From assembly GCF_013283665.1 (NCBI RefSeq), contig NZ_JABEKU010000001.1, positions 682,001 to 746,000 of the forward strand: 64,000 bases of DNA, written 5' to 3'. The notes under the pieces are model-generated. The model was not told where the DNA came from. It saw only the letters and a program-made list of their open reading frames with translations, and searched no databases. This DNA comes from Ensifer sesbaniae. GTDB lineage: Bacteria; Pseudomonadota; Alphaproteobacteria; Rhizobiales; Rhizobiaceae. Made by a program: the position numbers and the translations under genes. Of the stretch, positions 32,789 to 40,195 are shown piece after piece (the stretch's first letter is position 1; every line of letters begins with the position of its first letter).

Positions 32789-33127
32789 CTAGAAGTCAAA
32801 ATAGACGGTGACGCCAGATCGACGCTGGTAGCGGTAATAGTCGCGATAACCGTAATAGCCGCGGTCACGGTATCCACCATAGTACCCGTAATGGCGGGGG
32901 TAGCACCTGCCGTAGTAGCGGCAGTCATGTCGAGCATGCCGTCTATCCCAGCGGCGATCCCATCGACGATCTGCGCGCCAATGACGATGATGGCGCCAGT
33001 GGACCTGTTCGACAGTGCCGGTCTGCACTTGTTCGGGTTTCGGCACGAACAGCGGTGCGGCGTTTACCGGCAGGGCGAAAGTTGCAGCCAAGCCAATCGC
33101 TGCGAAAGCGGACAAGAGCTTCTTCAT
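32789..33127 (-). CDS. secreted His/Arg/Tyr-rich protein
   Basis: A signal peptide (MKKLLSAFAAIGLAATFALP) is followed by a low-complexity mature part: an HWRHHRHWRADRRWDRRWDR block and a YYGGYRDRGYYGYRDYYRYQ block. Similar proteins (BA14K-like, often lectin-like or envelope-associated) are common in Rhizobiales. AGGGAGGAG precedes the ATG. It is a single gene. Confidence 0.65.
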   Translation of the reverse strand: MKKLLSAFAAIGLAATFALPVNAAPLFVPKPEQVQTGTVEQVHWRHHRHWRADRRWDRRWDRRHARHDCRYYGRCYPRHYGYYGGYRDRGYYGYRDYYRYQRRSGVTVYFDF

Positions 33128-33507
33128 AGCAGACTCCTCCCTATGTGATGCTTACTTTGGGCGACCGAGCCTGAACCTCAGATGAACCGCCGCGCGCTCG
33201 GCTGTTGTGGAACATCGCCCTGAGGGCAGGCCCCAGAGCGCTGGGTCGCTTGGGGCTGGGGTCGCGCTCTGGGGTCACTTGGCGCCAATGACGGAGGGCT
33301 GTCCGGTGCTCATTGGTGCGCAACTACCATGGCGGGTGAATTCGGATTGAGCAACGCGGCTAAGACCTTTGCCTGAGCATGCCGGACTTAGGTCCGGGCC
33401 CGGGCCCCGCCGGCACCTGGGGCCAAGGAAAACGGTCTTCGAGTGCGGGTCGCACCATGTCGAATCCGACAATTGCGCCCTGCGACAGGGTCTGTTCTTA
33501 TGCGGGC
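33128..33507. other. gap with an 11-bp inverted repeat and GC-rich palindromes
   Basis: No convincing gene is seen. CCCCAGAGCGC (33231-33241) and GCGCTCTGGGG (33264-33274) form a perfect inverted repeat with a 22-base loop. A run of overlapping GGGCCC palindromes lies at 33395-33408. An upstream extension of the next gene (ATG 33457) would use the last 50 bases. Confidence 0.4.
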
Positions 33508-33693
33508 ATGACGAAGCTCGAAGACTTGAACTTGCACCCATGGCTCCTTCAGGAGCTCAAAATCTTCGGATATGAGACGGCTGAAGATTTGAAGAATGTG
33601 CCATCGGCCGAACTGCTCCGGATACCGCTACTTGGCGGAAGCGTTTGGCGAAAGATATGCAAGGCCGCCGGACGTGAGCTGTATGACCCATGA
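33508..33693 (+). CDS. RNA polymerase alpha-CTD-like small protein
   Basis: A 61-residue protein, MTKLEDLNLHPWLLQELKIF, GYETAEDLKNVPSAELLRIP, LLGGSVWRKICKAAG. The order helix, GYET-AEDL, helix, ELLRIP-LLGG, helix is that of the helix-hairpin-helix C-terminal domain of RNA polymerase alpha, with its start at about the usual domain boundary. ATG 33457 would add 17 residues with two Cys. Neither start has a strong ribosome site. Regulation of transcription is a hypothesis. Confidence 0.5.
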   Translation: MTKLEDLNLHPWLLQELKIFGYETAEDLKNVPSAELLRIPLLGGSVWRKICKAAGRELYDP

Positions 33694-34175
33694 CCGAGCC
33701 TTACCAACCCGATGCCAGCGGCGGCGCACATGACCCCGATGGCAAAAAAAATGGCCCCGAAAGGCGACAATGGGGCCAAATGCAGGGTGTGCTGTGCTCG
33801 TGGCCCCAGCAGGAGTAAGGGAGTGCTGGAGCCCGTCTGTAAAACGGCGGCCCCGGGGAGGAGGTTCCACGGTCGCTTTGATTTTCCTCCGACGCTCGAC
33901 GCGCCCTCACGTGACGACTGGTAGCTCGACGGCCCCATGCCGTGATACTCCGGCATAAAGAACGCGCATTCGAAGCGGCTGGTCAAAGCCGAGAGCAACG
34001 CGCTCGTGATTACTGCCTCGGCGTCGTCTCGTTTCGTGGCGTCGATCCCAACCAGATCCTTCGCTATCGCCTCCGGTACTTTCCAAAGCTCTTCCGCCAG
34101 AACGTCGATGATCTCGGCTTCGTGGGCGGCGGCTCCGCCACGTTCGATCCGATGATTGATGCTGATGCCTTCCAC
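33549..34175 (-). CDS. doubtful ORF, possibly decayed gene
   Basis: The first 80 residues from GTG 34175 (AAAHEAEIIDVLAEELWKVP, then IAKDLVGIDATKRDDAEAVI) look like a real helical protein. The remainder is low quality and runs antisense to the alpha-CTD-like gene. There is no ribosome site. It may be a remnant whose original end has been replaced. The plus-strand frame over the same stretch (33942-34220) looks less protein-like. Confidence 0.25.
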   Translation of the reverse strand: MEGISINHRIERGGAAAHEAEIIDVLAEELWKVPEAIAKDLVGIDATKRDDAEAVITSALLSALTSRFECAFFMPEYHGMGPSSYQSSREGASSVGGKSKRPWNLLPGAAVLQTGSSTPLLLLGPRAQHTLHLAPLSPFGAIFFAIGVMCAAAGIGLVRLGHGSYSSRPAALHIFRQTLPPSSGIRSSSADGTFFKSSAVSYPKILSS

Positions 34176-34252
34176 GATCGATTTCGCGCGGGCCGTTCGG
34201 CATTGAGGGCCACCACATGATATCCTGCGAGGGAAAATGGGAGGGTGACGCG

Positions 34253-34441
34253 ATGGCATACACTTACCGGTGCAAGGACTTCCCCGGCATGGAAGCCTGT
34301 CCAGGATCATTCACAGCCGAGACCGAAGCCGAACTGTGGAAGCACATTGAGCTTCACGGCGCGACCGCTCACGGTGAAAGCCCCGAACGGTGGTCTAAGG
34401 AAGACCGCGAAGAGGTCGCGAAGATCATCTGCCAGTCGTGA
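34253..34441 (+). CDS. DUF1059 family protein
   Basis: A 62-residue protein that is almost entirely the DUF1059 pattern: MAYTYRCKDFPGMEACPGSF, TAETEAELWKHIELHGATAH. The paired Cys and His residues suggest a small metal-binding fold. GGGAGGG precedes the ATG. An in-frame upstream ATG at 34217 gives unconserved residues. The function is unknown. Confidence 0.8.
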   Translation: MAYTYRCKDFPGMEACPGSFTAETEAELWKHIELHGATAHGESPERWSKEDREEVAKIICQS

Positions 34442-34454
34442 GGCTAACAACAAG

Positions 34455-34475
34455 AAAGGCCGGGCTGACCCGACC
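34455..34475 (-). terminator. terminator between convergent genes
   Basis: GGCCGGG (34458-34464) and CCCGACC (34469-34475) pair with one G-U around CTGA. On the minus strand the stem is followed by TTTCTTG, so it mainly ends the leftward gene at 34562. Confidence 0.6.
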
Positions 34476-34561
34476 CTTCCTGCAGCCATTGCCAGTACAT
34501 CCGTGGTCAATGACGAGATGAATTCCTCTTGGCGACCGATCGTGACGACAGCGTGACACCG

Positions 34562-34825
34562 TCAGAGACAGATGTCGCATAAAGGATTTTCAGGGTCCGT
34601 GGCGGTCCATGAACTCATCGGATTGCCGCAGTGGATGCATCTTGTAACCGCCTGCTGCAGCCAAGCATTACACCATGCTTCTGAGGCTTCCTCTCGCAGT
34701 TTAATGGCATGGTAGCAGTGCTTCAGTTCGGCCGCACGCTCTTCTTCAGTAAAGCGGCTCAGCCACCATGCGCTCGGCATACAATCCCGCTCCAGTGGCG
34801 TGTGCCTCATCCTGTAGACGCTCAT
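34562..34825 (-). CDS. hypothetical Cys-rich protein (87 aa)
   Basis: An 87-residue protein (MSVYRMRHTPLERDCMPSAW). The C-terminus holds a CIHCG and a CDIC knuckle that could bind zinc. The middle is a charged helix (TEEERAAELKHCYHAIKLRE). GGGGGAA precedes the ATG at 34825. The family was not recognised. Confidence 0.55.
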   Translation of the reverse strand: MSVYRMRHTPLERDCMPSAWWLSRFTEEERAAELKHCYHAIKLREEASEAWCNAWLQQAVTRCIHCGNPMSSWTATDPENPLCDICL

Positions 34826-34985
34826 TGGTTCCCCCGCGCACCACAACCTAGACATTTCAGCGTCTCATAATACAAGCTACAGTCAAGGCTTATTTAGGCT
34901 TCTCTAAATTTTAACGTGTGCTATCGTCCGGCGCAGGGGTATACAAAAAGCGGGGATCTGCAGTTTTGGTTTGAGGGGACCAGAT

Positions 34986-35726
34986 GTGCGCGAGCCATAC
35001 CAGTTAAGTCGCCGTGCTTTGGTGCTCGGCCCACTTCTGCTTCTATTTCCAAATGACGCCGAGGCGCGCCGTCGTAGGCTATGGGGAGGTGGAGGTGGTG
35101 GCGGAAGTCGCTCGCCCTTCGCGCTGCTGATAGGTGGCGTGCTACTTGGCGCGATACTTGTCGCCAATTCCGTGTTTGGTAAAGACCTGCCTTCAAAAGG
35201 GACAGGCAAGCCGCGAGCGTCGCGTGAGGCCCTGGGGAGGTCCACCAAATTCAATCCGACCAAACGCACGGCGGCACCTAGAAGGGGTTTATCCCCTTGG
35301 GTGTTTGTGTTGCCTCTCGCTGGCATCGTGATAGGCGGAGCCTATGGCTGGGCGACCGTCCCGCCGGAAGACACCATTTCCGCATCCTTCCCCATATGCA
35401 CAACGAGCGTGCGGACAACGTGCGTCGTCGACGGTGACACCTTTTGGCTTGATGGCGTGAAGTACCGCATCGCGGATATTGACACGCCCGAGATCAGCGA
35501 GCCGCGTTGCGCCGAAGAGAAGGCGCTGGGTGAGCAAGCCAAAATCCGTTTACAGTCGCTTCTGAATGCCGGCGCCTTCGGTCTCAAGGCCGGCTTACGT
35601 GACGAGGACAAATACGGCCGGAAACTGCGCGAAGTCTACCGCGGCGGTCAATCGCTCGGCGGCCAACTTGTCGATGAGGGACTGGCGCACCGTTGGATTG
35701 GGTTCAAGCAGTCGTGGTGCGGTTAG
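34986..35726 (+). CDS. membrane-anchored thermonuclease (SNase-like)
   Basis: A 246-residue protein. It has a hydrophobic N-terminus (RALVLGPLLLLFP), a Gly-rich linker, a second hydrophobic helix (FALLIGGVLLGAILVANSVF), a third (VFVLPLAGIVIGGAYGWATV), then a staphylococcal-nuclease domain from about 140. Motifs: VVDGDTFWLDGVKYRIADID, TPEISEPRCAEEKALGEQA and DKYGRKLREVYRGGQSLGG, giving the Asp, Arg, Glu and Arg of the active site. GTG 34986 follows AGGGGA. It is expected to act outside the inner membrane on DNA or RNA. Confidence 0.8.
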   Translation: MREPYQLSRRALVLGPLLLLFPNDAEARRRRLWGGGGGGGSRSPFALLIGGVLLGAILVANSVFGKDLPSKGTGKPRASREALGRSTKFNPTKRTAAPRRGLSPWVFVLPLAGIVIGGAYGWATVPPEDTISASFPICTTSVRTTCVVDGDTFWLDGVKYRIADIDTPEISEPRCAEEKALGEQAKIRLQSLLNAGAFGLKAGLRDEDKYGRKLREVYRGGQSLGGQLVDEGLAHRWIGFKQSWCG

Positions 35727-35869
35727 AGGTCTTTGCCGAACCGCTGCTGGTCGCCGACATTGAGTATCGCGCCTGGACGCAAGACGAAAAGCTTCGACAC
35801 CCCTCATTCAAAGGCGTGCGTGAAATGGAGGGGCCCTCCGAGGTGTACGAAATCAGCAATCACGAATGA
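35714..35869 (+). pseudogene. C-terminal fragment of an ATP-dependent DNA ligase (LigD-like)
   Basis: A 51-residue frame overlapping the end of the nuclease gene encodes VFAEPLLVADIEYRAWTQDE, then KLRHPSFKGVREMEGPSEVY. This is the C-terminal OB-fold end of bacterial NHEJ-type DNA ligases (the VEYRAW...LRHPSFKG block). No adenylation domain lies upstream in any frame. It is either a relic of a lost ligase gene or a very short domain-only protein translationally coupled to the nuclease. Confidence 0.6.
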
Positions 35870-35871
35870 GA

Positions 35872-36276
35872 TTAGCACTTCGTTGCGACTGTGCCCCAGC
35901 CGTCATATCGTAAATTGAACCGTGTTTCGATTTTCAGCGCCTTCAAAGTCAAGCGATCAATTGAGGAAGGCAGGGCATCCGACTGCGCCGACAAGTCTAT
36001 AGCTGTTACACCGTCCGGCATTTGCGCTGACTGGATGACAGCCAAGCCGAGGTCTGCAGAGCTTGCGGAGAGCTCTGATATTCCTGGCTCAGAGCCAACG
36101 AAGCGAAGGTCGATTGAGCGAAGTGCGGAAGCGCAGTCGCCATTTTGGTGTAGGCTGGCGAGCACGTCAGCGTCAGCCGCTCTCTCAGCCTGCAGCCGAG
36201 CCTCATTCACCCCAATCGTGTCTAGAATAGTCGCGGTAACGACACCGAACAGAATGCCTTGAAGCATTTCCACCAT
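35872..36276 (-). CDS. hypothetical single-pass membrane protein (134 aa)
   Basis: A 134-residue protein with one N-terminal hydrophobic helix (MLQGILFGVVTATILDTIGV), then a soluble domain with two Cys. ATG 36276 follows AAGGGG; a GTG at 36315 is less likely. Its stop almost touches the ligase fragment on the other strand. The family was not recognised. Confidence 0.55.
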   Translation of the reverse strand: MVEMLQGILFGVVTATILDTIGVNEARLQAERAADADVLASLHQNGDCASALRSIDLRFVGSEPGISELSASSADLGLAVIQSAQMPDGVTAIDLSAQSDALPSSIDRLTLKALKIETRFNLRYDGWGTVATKC

Positions 36277-36474
36277 TTGCAGCCCCTTCAGTTCCCCCGC
36301 CAGCCCCGTCACCACGCTCAGACCTCCGGCACAATTGGGCTCCGTCTACCGAGATACTTGCTGCCGGCCTCGAAACCGGCGCAAGATAAATTAGCCCGTA
36401 GCCCCACTGATGAGTGAATTGATCGCGCCGCGGCGCACCCATGGCCTAGCAGCTTCCGAGGCGAGAGGTGCAGT

Positions 36475-37113
36475 CTAAATCTCGTCCGCGAAGGTGATAA
36501 TTTGATTCTCAACCCTTTCTTTCTCGTACTCCATCGTGTCTCGCGCTTTACCAATATCGAATGCGCGTACCGGCGGAGCGACTTTCAATTTTGTCGATAT
36601 GGTCGCCAGCGTCTCCTCCAGTCCGTCAATGGCTTCTACCGCCGGTTCAAGGACAGCTAACGGATTGTAGGAAAAGCGCCGCTCCTCGTTTTCGACAAGT
36701 AGCGGCAACCAAGAGCGAACGAGTTGCAGCTTTGAATAGAAGTCGGTAATCGCAAAGCAAATTTTAGGGTCGAGAATACCTAGCTTACTCGCGAATGCCG
36801 TGAAGAGAATCGGGTCTGGTAGCTGGACATGCTCAAGAAAATGCTTGTCGAACCGTTCGTTCGATCTGACCCTATATGCCACGATGTTGGCAACCCTTCC
36901 CAATTCGGCGCGCAACAGTATCATCTCGCTAAGCAAGGCCGAGGCGACGGCGTCCGCTTCCTCCGACCGCAATAAGGCATCCCGCTTCCGATTCAGAGAG
37001 AAGTTTACCCATGCCCCTATGATCAGAGCAAAAACGCCGAAAACAAAACCAGCGAAGGAGCCAATCAGGCTGGCCTGCGCGCCTTGCAGTTGAGAGAGCC
37101 ATTGCCACATCAT
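36475..37113 (-). CDS. hypothetical membrane-anchored helical protein (212 aa)
   Basis: A 212-residue protein with one transmembrane helix near the N-terminus (LIGSFAGFVFGVFALIIGAW) and a long helical cytoplasmic part rich in Leu, Glu and Arg. There is no clear ribosome site. It lies 17 bases after the next upstream gene's stop, so the two are one leftward unit. Single-pass helical proteins of this form are common in phage exclusion genes, but no family was recognised. Confidence 0.55.
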   Translation of the reverse strand: MMWQWLSQLQGAQASLIGSFAGFVFGVFALIIGAWVNFSLNRKRDALLRSEEADAVASALLSEMILLRAELGRVANIVAYRVRSNERFDKHFLEHVQLPDPILFTAFASKLGILDPKICFAITDFYSKLQLVRSWLPLLVENEERRFSYNPLAVLEPAVEAIDGLEETLATISTKLKVAPPVRAFDIGKARDTMEYEKERVENQIITFADEI

Positions 37114-37130
37114 CAGCGCATTGCTTCGTG

Positions 37131-37421
37131 TTAATCCCGCCGTGCAGCCGCTTGGTCACGCAAAATCCTCGCCTTCTCACGCCCGACGCCTACGCGATTC
37201 CCTAGAAGGCCAAAGAACACCGTCGCCAGGAAAACGGCGAGCCACCATCCGGCGAACGCGGTTCCGAAGACGGCGATGCCCAGCCCAGGCGTAACCATTG
37301 TCGCCAATACCATACCGGCGAGCACAAATGAGGTCGTCCATTTCTGTTGCGTAGTCGTCCAAGCCAGCCGGACAAATAGCCGTGACATCAAGCGCGCTCT
37401 CGCGCGAAAATTGAACTTCAT
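37131..37421 (-). CDS. two-helix membrane protein (96 aa)
   Basis: A 96-residue protein with a basic N-terminus (MKFNFRARARLMSRLFVRLA), two transmembrane helices (FVLAGMVLATMVTPGLGIAV and WWLAVFLATVFFGLLGNRVG) and a charged C-terminal tail. AGAGGA precedes the ATG. It is first in a leftward unit with the gene at 36475. Confidence 0.6.
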   Translation of the reverse strand: MKFNFRARARLMSRLFVRLAWTTTQQKWTTSFVLAGMVLATMVTPGLGIAVFGTAFAGWWLAVFLATVFFGLLGNRVGVGREKARILRDQAAARRD

Positions 37422-37525
37422 CGATTTTCCTCTGCCTACGCACTATAAGTGCATCTGGCGTGAGAAACACGCAAGAGTAAACTGACCGAAGGGCTTGCAG
37501 GATGATAGGACGAGGGTTTGCGCCA

Positions 37526-37804
37526 TCAGCCGTGCAGGATAATTCGTAGAGTCCGGATCATTCCCGCGGCGTCGAGCATTGCCGTTGATACCCGTTCAGA
37601 GTCTTGCATGGCGTTGGCGGTAGACTGCAAGTAGCTCACTGGATCCGGCGTGGCGCCTCCGGTCAGGTCTCCAACCTGGTTTCGAAGCTCTCGGATCGTC
37701 ACCATAGCGCGCTCAAGCAGCCGACGCTTCTCGAACTCGGTCAACTGATCGACCTGATTAGCCGCCCAGACGAGTTCGGAGACGAAAGCGGTGGTTAGCG
37801 ACAT
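37526..37804 (-). CDS. hypothetical helical protein (92 aa)
   Basis: A 92-residue soluble helical protein (MSLTTAFVSELVWAANQVDQ). GAGG lies 10 bases before ATG 37804. The longer in-frame upstream part reads like non-coding sequence. No family was recognised. Confidence 0.55.
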   Translation of the reverse strand: MSLTTAFVSELVWAANQVDQLTEFEKRRLLERAMVTIRELRNQVGDLTGGATPDPVSYLQSTANAMQDSERVSTAMLDAAGMIRTLRIILHG

Positions 37805-37917
37805 TGTGATCCGCCTCTGAGGCTGTGGATAACTTGGAAAAGATGATTTTGTGATTCGCCAGGCAAACGGCAAGGCACTGAGATGAAGGCCTCTCGATGC
37901 CACCCTATGGAGGAGTC

Positions 37918-38136
37918 ATGTCGGAGCTTACAGAACTGCTGAAACAGAAGGCAGAAATCGAGGCGAAGATTGAGAAAGTCAAGGCTGCTGAGGTCGATAA
38001 GATGAAGCTTCAGTTCGCCGAACTGGCGACGCAGCTTCGAGAGTTGAACGCGTTACCGGATGTCGTAACGGCGCTGTTCACCGATAAGGCTGGCACGTTC
38101 AACGCCTACAGGACCATGAGAGTGAAGAAGGCATAG
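37918..38136 (+). CDS. small coiled-coil protein (72 aa)
   Basis: A 72-residue protein. Residues 3-48 (ELTELLKQKAEIEAKIEKVK) form a coiled coil and the end is basic (TFNAYRTMRVKKA). The layout recalls short nucleoid-associated proteins such as H-NS fragments, but the DNA-binding motif is not present in recognisable form. GGAGG precedes the ATG. It is followed after 7 bases by the next gene. Confidence 0.6.
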   Translation: MSELTELLKQKAEIEAKIEKVKAAEVDKMKLQFAELATQLRELNALPDVVTALFTDKAGTFNAYRTMRVKKA

Positions 38137-38143
38137 CAGGGCT

Positions 38144-38731
38144 ATGACGCTGGCATTTCATGCAAGGAATGCCGCCGCTGCCGAGCGGGTCCGAGCAAGG
38201 ATCCTGCGAACCGGATTTACGCTCTTCGGGCAGCGTGTCTGGAGCGCAGAAGAGGACTTAGTGTGCCGGCTATTCTATCCGGACTACTTTGCCCTTCGGC
38301 AGATCCTTTACAATCGCACGGCGAGAGCTATCCAGAACCGATGCCAGGTTCTTGGGCTGGCCAAGCGTCGGCGCCAATGGGGTCCTCTCGACAAGCAGAA
38401 GCTTCGAAAGCTCTATCCATCCGCGACACGAGAAGAGATTTGCGCAACATTCCCTGACGTGGCTTGGGAGAATATTCAAGCCGTGGCTAGGTATTACGGC
38501 TGGAAACGCAACAAGAAGCCGTACAAGATCACCGGCGTTGTTTCCTTAGATCAGGTTCGCAGTCGTTGCTATGAGATCAAATGGACGATGCGCGACCTCG
38601 ATGAGGAAAGCCGCACAAAGCGCTATTTTCAGACCCGAGGACATCGCAACAAGTCTCCAAACTTCCGACAAATAAATCGGGCCGTTGTGACGCTTGGTGG
38701 ACGCATGGAGGTCAGTTGGGATCAGCAGTAA
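38144..38731 (+). CDS. tandem Myb/homeodomain-like HTH protein
   Basis: A 195-residue basic protein. Residues 30-75 (VWSAEEDLVCRLFYPDYFAL then ILYNRTARAIQNRCQVLGL) form a SANT/Myb-like helix-turn-helix. Residues 80-120 (WGPLDKQKLRKLYPSATREE) look like a second, diverged copy. It should bind DNA. The neighbour upstream is a coiled-coil protein in the same unit. The target is unknown. Confidence 0.65.
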   Translation: MTLAFHARNAAAAERVRARILRTGFTLFGQRVWSAEEDLVCRLFYPDYFALRQILYNRTARAIQNRCQVLGLAKRRRQWGPLDKQKLRKLYPSATREEICATFPDVAWENIQAVARYYGWKRNKKPYKITGVVSLDQVRSRCYEIKWTMRDLDEESRTKRYFQTRGHRNKSPNFRQINRAVVTLGGRMEVSWDQQ

Positions 38732-38746
38732 GGAACTGAATGCCAG

Positions 38747-39175
38747 CTAGTTCGACATGGTGCCGAGGCCACGGATAAGGCCTGACATAGTGAAAGCTAG
38801 GTCGACGATGTGGGCGTCTCCATCTGGCTTGTCGCAAGAGAATTGCGCACACAAGCTCAGGGCTCTGAGGTATGTATCCGGATATAGGTCTCTGTTCTTT
38901 TCCAGAAACGCAAGGGAAGCTTGAACGTAACCTCGATGCGTGAAGTGCATTTCGCGGTCTTCTACGAGTTTGTCAGCAGTGCGCGCGATATCGTTAAGTC
39001 TCGAAATCTGCAGCGATTGGGAGGTCGCAATAGAGACTACCCCAGCAACCAACGCTACGTAAACGGCGTGAACATACTTCGATGAAGCCGACTTTATAGG
39101 CAGGAAGAAGCTGATGATTGTCAGGATGCTGCTCACCGCTCCGACGACGATGAGAGTTTGATTCCAAATACTCAT
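38747..39175 (-). CDS. membrane protein paired with XRE regulator (142 aa)
   Basis: A 142-residue protein with two N-terminal transmembrane helices (LIVVGAVSSILTIISFFLPI and AVYVALVAGVVSIATSQSLQ) and a soluble C-terminal domain with helices (ASLAFLEKNRDLYPDTYLRA). The ATG overlaps the stop of the XRE gene in ATGA style, so it is translated with it. A small membrane effector under a tight repressor could be an exclusion or abortive-infection protein; this is inference. Confidence 0.6.
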   Translation of the reverse strand: MSIWNQTLIVVGAVSSILTIISFFLPIKSASSKYVHAVYVALVAGVVSIATSQSLQISRLNDIARTADKLVEDREMHFTHRGYVQASLAFLEKNRDLYPDTYLRALSLCAQFSCDKPDGDAHIVDLAFTMSGLIRGLGTMSN

Positions 39176-39414
39176 TTTGCGAATCTCACTCCCAGGCCGC
39201 CGTCTGCCATCTGGCCGTCGTCAAGAAATGCGATGCCTGCCTCTTCCAATGTCTGCCTAATTGCTTCGACCGTGCGGTCTTGGGCTTTCAGGGCACCAGA
39301 TTGCCCCTCAAGGCGCTTAATGGTTGGAAGAGAGACTGACGAAGCCTCGGCTAGATGCTTTTGTTCCCACCGAAGAAGCGCCCGTGCCGCTCGGACCTGT
39401 TCACTCGTTATCAT
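39172..39414 (-). CDS. XRE-family transcriptional regulator (80 aa)
   Basis: An 80-residue protein with one helix-turn-helix (residues 4-38: EQVRAARALLRWEQKHLAEA, then SSVSLPTIKRLEGQ) and a short C-terminal dimerisation helix and strand. It lies beside an array of three matching palindromes at 39430-39479 and should repress both its own leftward unit and the rightward genes at 39507. It could be the prophage repressor or the switch of a cargo module. Confidence 0.8.
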   Translation of the reverse strand: MITSEQVRAARALLRWEQKHLAEASSVSLPTIKRLEGQSGALKAQDRTVEAIRQTLEEAGIAFLDDGQMADGGLGVRFAK

Positions 39415-39429
39415 CTAGCCTCCAAAACG

Positions 39430-39479
39430 ATACCCCAGGTATTGACGATACCTTGGGTATCATATAATACCTTAAGTAT
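39430..39479. promoter_or_regulatory. three-operator array ATACC-N3-GGTAT with embedded promoter
   Basis: ATACCCCAGGTAT (39430-39442), ATACCTTGGGTAT (39448-39460) and ATACCTTAAGTAT (39467-39479) share a 13-bp palindromic frame; the third has one mismatch. Centres are 18 and 19 bp apart. TTGACG (39442-39447) and TATAAT (39463-39468) give a rightward promoter with a 15-bp spacer lying inside the array. The arrangement resembles the lambda OR/OL operators. Confidence 0.8.
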
Positions 39480-39506
39480 CGATTAACGCAAATGAGGAAG
39501 CGAACG

Positions 39507-39923
39507 ATGCCGAACACAACAGTTCAGGCAGCCGCCGAAGGCTTGCCTAAAGTCCAAGAAGAACTGCCCGCCGCAATAGTGAACCGTCTGGCCCACGAGC
39601 TTTCTCGTGCCCTGAACGATTACGACCTGAATTGCCATGCGGTGATCTATCCGTCGCAGAAGATGGAGTACTGTTGCGGCTTTGCAGTCGACGGGCTGGG
39701 TCGGACAGCAAACCCTGTCGTTCCAACCGGTCGGGGTAGCTATCGTCGATACAAAGACACCACTCTGGAAGACATTCTACGCTCCTACGACAATTGCCCT
39801 GCCGAGTTTCGAGACGAGACACGCGAGGAAGTCATTGCGCATTGGCGGCTCGCTGAGGCGAAGGCAAATGCCTTCAAGCAGTTTGGCGGCATGGGCGCCC
39901 GTAACAAGGAGGTCGCCCAATGA
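39507..39923 (+). CDS. hypothetical protein under operator-array control (138 aa)
   Basis: A 138-residue soluble protein (MPNTTVQAAAEGLPKVQEEL) with a Tyr/Arg-rich middle (GRGSYRRYKDTTLEDILRSY) and a helical C-terminus. ATG 39507 has GAGGAAG in front; ATG 39492 five codons earlier lacks one. It is the first gene reading right from the operator array. The family was not recognised. Confidence 0.6.
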   Translation: MPNTTVQAAAEGLPKVQEELPAAIVNRLAHELSRALNDYDLNCHAVIYPSQKMEYCCGFAVDGLGRTANPVVPTGRGSYRRYKDTTLEDILRSYDNCPAEFRDETREEVIAHWRLAEAKANAFKQFGGMGARNKEVAQ

Positions 39924-40171
39924 CTTTGCTCAATAGGAGATCCGTACTCGGCGGGATCGCGGTTCTAGTGGCGCCCCCGGTGGCGGCTCAGTCGGAACAG
40001 GTCGCATTCGATCTGCAAAACTGGATCGAAACGGCCGACCCGCAGGAGGTGGCGAGCTACCTCGCGGAGCAGCTGGCAGCTACCATGCGCAGGGCGAATC
40101 CTGGCCGGAGTTGGCGTTCGGTCATCGAACACGAGCATAGTTTCGTGCTGATTTGCGGCGACCCCGTCTGA
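39920..40171 (+). CDS. small Tat-exported protein (83 aa)
   Basis: The N-terminus MTLLNRRSVLGGIAVLVAPP has a twin-arginine motif (NRRSVLGG), a hydrophobic core and an AQS cleavage region. It should be exported folded. The 60-residue mature part is acidic and helical with a basic end. The ATGA start overlaps the previous stop. Function is unknown. Confidence 0.65.
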   Translation: MTLLNRRSVLGGIAVLVAPPVAAQSEQVAFDLQNWIETADPQEVASYLAEQLAATMRRANPGRSWRSVIEHEHSFVLICGDPV

Positions 40172-40195
40172 AAAATCAGCAGCCCGTCGCGTTAG

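Noticed and set aside
33790..33880. A tRNA-Tyr-like anticodon arm (CTGTAAA loop)
   Set aside because: The T arm and acceptor stem do not pair and the GGTTC loop lacks the usual purine; not a tRNA.
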